Both the position numbers and the translations under genes were made by a program. The notes beneath the pieces were generated by a model. That model was given only the letters and a program-made list of their open reading frames with translations, had not been told where the DNA came from and searched no databases. Below are positions 5,785 through 8,805 of a stretch of 8,805 nucleotides of DNA, in pieces. Origin of the DNA: JAHJEM01 sp043805315 (lineage in GTDB: Archaea > Nanobdellota > Nanobdellia > Woesearchaeales > JAHJEM01); contig JAZDID010000084.1 in NCBI GenBank assembly GCA_043805315.1, forward strand, positions 1 to 8,805. The letters run 5' to 3'. Position 1 is the stretch's first letter. The number at the start of each line of letters is the position of its first letter.

Positions 5785-7011
5785 TCATTTCGCAAGGACT
5801 GCCTTGAAGATATTGTGCTTGTCACGGACAATCTTCACAATAATCGTGTTCCCAGGAGAAAGCCTTTTCCTGGCACTAGCGGGTGGCAAGAGGGCAGTGA
5901 CCAGCCGGTCTTTTGCTGCGCAGATGAGCTCGTCGTCGTATTTTCCCTGAAAGAGGATTTTCACAGGAACCCGTTGGCCTTTCCTGAACGGCTTCTCCAA
6001 GGTCCTGTCAGCGAAAAAAGAGAAGATTCCTCTGAGATGCAGGTCAACATCAAACTTTTTTTCCCATAATTCCAGCAGTTCATTGAACTCCTGCATAGCC
6101 ATCTGATCCACCGGTCTTCTACCGTGGCTGTACTCGAGATAGTTCTGGATCCCGATCGGGCAGCCAAGCTCCTTGGAGAACAGGATGAGCTCTTCGATAT
6201 CCTCCTCATTGACGCCAGGGACAAGGACAGGAGTCAGGACGAGCTGCATCTTCTTGCTGATGTACTTCGCAATTGAGGTCATGTGCCGGACGTTATATGC
6301 TGTTCCTGCAAGCACCCGTGCTTTCTGCGGGTCAAGCGAGTGTATCGAGAGGCCGATCCTGGTCAATCCCCTTTTCTTGAGCGCATCCACCAGGTTCTCA
6401 TTGAGCAGGACGCCATTCGTGTCGATGGATATCTCCCGGACATTCTTTATTTCTCTCAATCCGGAGATGAGCTCCTGAAGTTGGGGATAGAGCGTTGAAT
6501 CGCACTGGCCGCCGATATGCGCCTCGACAGGATGCTTCTTGTCTCGGGAAACCTTTTCGAATTCCTGGACAAGATAGCCTGCCTCGACGAGAAAATCCCT
6601 GGTTTTCCTGCCGTGCAGCCCTTCATCGACAGAGCAGAACGTGCAGTTCAGGTTGCAGCCCGTCATGGGCTTGATCTCGATGACATTCGTGTCCCTGTCC
6701 ACGATGCCGAAGGTGTTGGTGCCCATGAGCGGTATCCCGGAATTCCTGTGAATGTACACGGTATTTCTCTTGTTCGGGCTGATCAAGTTCCCGAACCCTT
6801 TCTCCAGAAGAATGTTGAACTTGTTCCTGGCGCGCTTTTCAGAAGCCTGGAAAGCCAAAGAATGCGTTCCGACACTATACGCTCCGATACTCTGGAGGTC
6901 TTCGGTGCTGATGAGGAAATGATAGTTGCCGAGGAATAGTGCCTTCACTCCTCTGGCCTCTTTCTTAAAACGCAGTTCCTCAAAACGCAGGATTGTCTTC
7001 TCTTCTGCCAT
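5785..7011 (-). CDS. Radical SAM enzyme with C-terminal TRAM-like domain, 408 aa
   Basis: Cytosolic iron-sulfur enzyme. The motif CNLNCTFC (C119, C123, C126 from this start) is the CxxxCxxC site that binds the 4Fe-4S cluster and S-adenosylmethionine. Other core landmarks are GGQCDSTLYP, REISIDTNG and RIGLSIHSLDP, as in MoaA-like radical SAM barrels. Residues about 343-408 (VPVKILFQGKYDDE, RLSPGNTIIVKIVRDKHNI) look like a TRAM domain, which binds tRNA in MiaB-type enzymes, but the N-terminus is not the MiaB UPF0004 domain. Overall it resembles an archaeal uncharacterised MoaA-related family (COG2100-type); substrate unknown, RNA modification plausible. The frame extends to an ATG at 7035, but that codon overlaps the TATA box, so the start at 7011 (MAEEK) is preferred, giving a leaderless mRNA. 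Confidence 0.85.
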   Translation of the reverse strand: MAEEKTILRFEELRFKKEARGVKALFLGNYHFLISTEDLQSIGAYSVGTHSLAFQASEKRARNKFNILLEKGFGNLISPNKRNTVYIHRNSGIPLMGTNTFGIVDRDTNVIEIKPMTGCNLNCTFCSVDEGLHGRKTRDFLVEAGYLVQEFEKVSRDKKHPVEAHIGGQCDSTLYPQLQELISGLREIKNVREISIDTNGVLLNENLVDALKKRGLTRIGLSIHSLDPQKARVLAGTAYNVRHMTSIAKYISKKMQLVLTPVLVPGVNEEDIEELILFSKELGCPIGIQNYLEYSHGRRPVDQMAMQEFNELLELWEKKFDVDLHLRGIFSFFADRTLEKPFRKGQRVPVKILFQGKYDDELICAAKDRLVTALLPPASARKRLSPGNTIIVKIVRDKHNIFKAVLAK

Positions 7012-7034
7012 AAAGAAGGGGATACGCCAGCGCA

Positions 7035-7042
7035 TTTAAAAT
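7035..7042 (-). promoter_or_regulatory. TATA box of the radical SAM gene
   Basis: On the minus strand the sequence reads TTTTAAAT, centred about 27 bases before the ATG at 7011. That distance puts transcription initiation at or next to the start codon. No Shine-Dalgarno site precedes it. Confidence 0.65.
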
Positions 7043-7119
7043 GTTTGCGTTCCCGGATGAGGTCGTTGTGTTGTCCTGATCGTTGTTTTCCAAATGTATA
7101 CTTATTGATGCCATTTCAA

Positions 7120-7147
7120 GGGTGGTGGAGGGGGGTGGGGAGTGGGG
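7120..7147 (+). other. G-quadruplex-forming motif
   Basis: Four G-runs, GGG (7120-7122), GGGGGG (7130-7135), GGGG (7137-7140) and GGGG (7144-7147), are separated by loops of 7, 1 and 3 bases. This satisfies the standard four-run quadruplex pattern. The motif sits in the divergent region about 110 bp from the radical SAM start and 170 bp from the GINS51 start, so it could affect transcription in either direction or replication fork passage. Confidence 0.65.
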
Positions 7148-7190
7148 ACAATCAGGAAAAGAAGGCGGGGAGGTGAGTGGGGACAATCAG
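7140..7190 (+). repeat. Direct repeat with 35-bp spacing
   Basis: GAGTGGGGACAATCAG occurs exactly at 7140-7155 and again at 7175-7190. Similarity continues for several bases afterwards (GAAAAGA versus AAAAAGA) and in the G-rich sequence before. The spacing is about 3.3 helical turns. It may be a pair of protein-binding sites in the divergent promoter region or a recent tandem duplication. With two copies and no spacer diversity it is not a CRISPR array. Confidence 0.7.
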
Positions 7191-7285
7191 AAAAAGATGA
7201 GGCTAGGTGGGCACATTCACCAACACGTACGAGTTGACGTGGCTGCATTTCCAAGAGCCAAGAGAGGCAGAAACAAGTCACAACG

Positions 7286-7293
7286 TTTAAAAA
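7286..7293 (+). promoter_or_regulatory. TATA box of the GINS51 gene
   Basis: TTTAAAAA is centred about 27 bases before the ATG at 7316, which predicts a leaderless mRNA. No Shine-Dalgarno sequence lies between it and the start (pyrimidine-rich CCTCCTGCTTCCTTCTCC). Confidence 0.7.
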
Positions 7294-7315
7294 TGCCTCC
7301 TGCTTCCTTCTCCGC

Positions 7316-8098
7316 ATGGCTGAGATCAAGATCACCTACGAGACCTTGTTCGATATCCTCCGCAGGGAGAAGAGCAGGGAAGAGCTGCAGAAACTCGAGC
7401 CTGATTTCTTCTCAGAGGTCCTCACGTATTTAAAGGAGAAGACTGCTATCCTCGAGCAAGAGCCTGGCCAGATGGAGCTCTTCGCGGCAAAAGAGCGCGA
7501 CAAGACCAGGATCCAGATGCAGAACATCCGCAAGATACTCAAGGAACTGTTCGAGAAGCGGGAGAACAAGATCATCAAGATCTGCCTGGACAAGGTGCGG
7601 ACAGGCTCTGAACTCCTCGGAACAGGCGCCATGCTCGACGAGGAAAAACAGTTCTTCGCAGAGCTCGAGCACCTGCTCTCTCTGAACAGGAAATCAATCC
7701 TTGACAACCTCATCAGCGTGCGAATGCCGGAATATCCTGGAAAGCCAACGATTGCTCCTGCAAAGCCTTCCAACAGACCAGAGGCAAGCAAGAAAGCTCC
7801 AGAAGAGCATGGCAAGATAGGAGCGCACGAGGATGAGCGTCAGGCAGTACTCGCACAAGAAGACCATGAGGAAAAGAGTATGACACCAGAAGTTTCAGAA
7901 CAACCGAATACAGACGCGCCAGCCTCAGAAGAGATTGTGACAAGGAAGATGATCCGCTTCATCCACCCGGTGCCAAGGTTTGTGGGTAAGGAACTGGAAG
8001 TGTACGGGCCATTTGACGAGGATGAAGTCACCAATCTGCCAGAGTATATCGCAGACCTCCTCGTGAAGAAGGGACGGGCAGAGGAGATTTCGAGCTGA
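7316..8098 (+). CDS. gins51: GINS complex subunit Gins51, 260 aa
   Basis: Subunit of the archaeal GINS complex, which joins the MCM helicase and the Cdc45/RecJ-like GAN protein to drive replication forks. Residues about 1-140 are the helical A domain: TYETLFDILRREKSREELQK at the start, a basic helix with KELFEKRENKIIKICLDKVR, and a final helix before MPEYPGK. Residues about 211-256 are the small beta-rich B domain (IRFIHPVPRFVGKELEVYGP, then LPEYIADLLVKKGRAEEI), diagnostic of the A-then-B order of Gins51/Gins15. The two are joined by about 68 residues of charged, Pro/Glu/Ala/Lys-rich, probably disordered linker (141-208), longer than I expect for many archaeal homologues of around 170-190 aa. 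Leaderless promoter at 7286. It diverges from the radical SAM gene across a 304-bp region. Confidence 0.88.
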   Translation: MAEIKITYETLFDILRREKSREELQKLEPDFFSEVLTYLKEKTAILEQEPGQMELFAAKERDKTRIQMQNIRKILKELFEKRENKIIKICLDKVRTGSELLGTGAMLDEEKQFFAELEHLLSLNRKSILDNLISVRMPEYPGKPTIAPAKPSNRPEASKKAPEEHGKIGAHEDERQAVLAQEDHEEKSMTPEVSEQPNTDAPASEEIVTRKMIRFIHPVPRFVGKELEVYGPFDEDEVTNLPEYIADLLVKKGRAEEISS

Positions 8099-8102
8099 AT
8101 GC

Positions 8103-8125
8103 TGCTGAAAACAGCAATATTTATT
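8103..8125 (+). terminator. Possible terminator after GINS51
   Basis: TGCTG/CAGCA (8103-8107 with 8112-8116) forms a 5-bp hairpin with an AAAA loop, starting 4 bases after the stop codon and followed by the AT-rich ATATTTATT. The T-content is modest, and the same AT stretch may serve as the promoter of the next gene. Confidence 0.35.
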
Positions 8126-8127
8126 AA
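8120..8127 (+). promoter_or_regulatory. Possible TATA box of the DUF4349 gene
   Basis: TTTATTAA could initiate near 8148-8152 and leave a leader of about 42 nt carrying the weak ribosome site GAGGGA (8182-8187). An alternative TATA-like CTTATAGAG (8166-8174) lies about 24 bases before the ATG at 8193 and would give a leaderless start. The sequence does not decide between them. Confidence 0.35.
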
Positions 8128-8192
8128 GTGAAACCTGCAAGAACCCTCATCATAACCAAAATCATCTTATAGAGAAAAAAAGAGGGATTCGC

Positions 8193-8759
8193 ATGGGGAT
8201 TAAAGACCAGCTTCTGAAGATAAAAGAGAATTGGCTCATCGTGCTGATATTCGCCATCATCATTGTGGTCCTGCTGTTCAATGGCTGTTCGCTAGGAACA
8301 TTGAGCCCGAAGAACATCGTCGGTGATCGGAGTTACAGCAATGCAGGCATGTATCAGGGCGAGTCTGCACAAGGAAGTTATTACCCTTCTTCATCCAATT
8401 CTGACTTCGCGCCCGAGGTCCAGGAGCGCAAGATCACCAAGACCGCACGCCTGAGCACGCAGGTCGAGCAGGGCGATTTCCAGAATGCAGAGGACGAGCT
8501 CAAGAGCATAGTGACGTCGACAGAATCCTTCCTGCTCAACCAGAACGTCTACAGCTCAGGAACAGGGAAGAAACAATATAAGACCGGCACCTATGACCTC
8601 AAGGTCAGGACAGACAAGTACGAGGCAGTCGCCAGCCAGCTTAAGCAGATAGGCAAGGTCACCAGCTTCACCGAGAGCAGCCAGGACATCACCGGCAGCT
8701 ACACCAACACTCAAATTGACCTTGATGCAGAGAAGGCCAGGTTGGCCAGATACCGATAA
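8193..8759 (+). CDS. DUF4349-family membrane-anchored protein, truncated, 188 aa
   Basis: Envelope protein of unknown function. Residues 14-30 are a hydrophobic helix (IVLIFAIIIVVLLF) following a short basic N-terminus, then NGCS with C32 as a weak lipobox-like site. Residues about 33-75 are a Ser/Tyr/Gly-rich linker. From about 78 the DUF4349 core begins: ERKITKTARLSTQVEQGDF, AEDELKSIV, YDLKVRTDKYEAV, LKQIGKVTSFTESSQDITGS, IDLDAEKARLARYR. In full-length relatives the LDAEKARL helix continues into a coiled coil with QER/IKYLE-type sequence and usually ends in a second membrane helix. Here TAA at 8757-8759 stops it in mid-helix. No continuation of the family is recognisable in the other plus-strand frames over the last 46 bases. 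It may be a pseudogene, a frameshift or an assembly-edge artefact. Confidence 0.75.
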   Translation: MGIKDQLLKIKENWLIVLIFAIIIVVLLFNGCSLGTLSPKNIVGDRSYSNAGMYQGESAQGSYYPSSSNSDFAPEVQERKITKTARLSTQVEQGDFQNAEDELKSIVTSTESFLLNQNVYSSGTGKKQYKTGTYDLKVRTDKYEAVASQLKQIGKVTSFTESSQDITGSYTNTQIDLDAEKARLARYR

Positions 8760-8805
8760 AATCATCACCGCCGTACCAACTTTTTCCCCTGACAATGAAA
8801 TCCTC
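8760..8805. other. Short tail after the truncated gene
   Basis: Forty-six bases follow the premature stop. One plus-strand frame stays open and reads KIITAVPTFSPDNEIL, but this does not resemble the missing DUF4349 helix. I can assign nothing here. Confidence 0.3.

Noticed and set aside
5719..6069. 116-codon plus-strand frame at the convergent junction
   Set aside because: It is almost entirely antisense to the radical SAM/TRAM coding sequence, which has clear family motifs.
7140..7190. CRISPR array
   Set aside because: Only two repeat units, 16-bp identical cores and no spacer-like variation.
7083..7433. 116-codon plus-strand frame upstream of GINS51
   Set aside because: It runs through the G-rich repeats and overlaps the start of GINS51 in another frame, with no promoter or ribosome site.

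Overview
The window looks like a piece of an archaeal genome, most likely a DPANN lineage close to Woesearchaeota or Pacearchaeota. The evidence is an archaeal S-layer protein with the N- and C-terminal signatures typical of those lineages, an archaeal-type GINS51 replication subunit, TATA-box promoters placed 26-28 bases upstream of starts, T-rich terminators, and GGAGGTG-type ribosome binding sites. Taxonomy is inferred from protein style only. Coding regions are moderately GC-rich and the intergenic regions are AT-rich.

Layout: 1-553 is a long non-coding stretch. It holds one copy of a two-hairpin repeat, two identical TATA boxes and a folded 5' leader. 554-3139 (+) encodes the main S-layer protein and ends in a long T-rich terminator. 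3140-3756 is a second long non-coding stretch. It holds a 231-bp multi-hairpin element closed by about 22 bp of near-perfect pairing, then a second copy of the two-hairpin repeat. 3757-5715 (+) encodes a secreted, glycosylation-rich S-layer-domain (COG1361/DUF11-like) protein. 5785-7011 (-) encodes a radical SAM enzyme with a C-terminal TRAM-like domain and converges on the previous gene. 7012-7315 is a divergent promoter region with a G-quadruplex motif and a 35-bp-period direct repeat. 7316-8098 (+) encodes GINS51. 8193-8759 (+) encodes a membrane-anchored DUF4349 protein that stops early, close to the window edge.

Functionally, three genes serve the cell envelope (S-layer, COG1361-like, DUF4349) and two are cytosolic (radical SAM/TRAM, GINS51). 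The envelope genes appear to have leadered mRNAs with Shine-Dalgarno sites; the two cytosolic genes appear leaderless.

The most interesting signals are non-coding. The two copies of the roughly 90-bp repeat (8-103 on the minus strand, 3521-3608 on the plus strand) differ mostly by changes that preserve base pairing and share the same single bulged T. This suggests a selected fold. One copy sits just beyond the large multi-hairpin element, which has TATA-like boxes on both flanks and may be an undescribed structured RNA or a non-autonomous mobile element.
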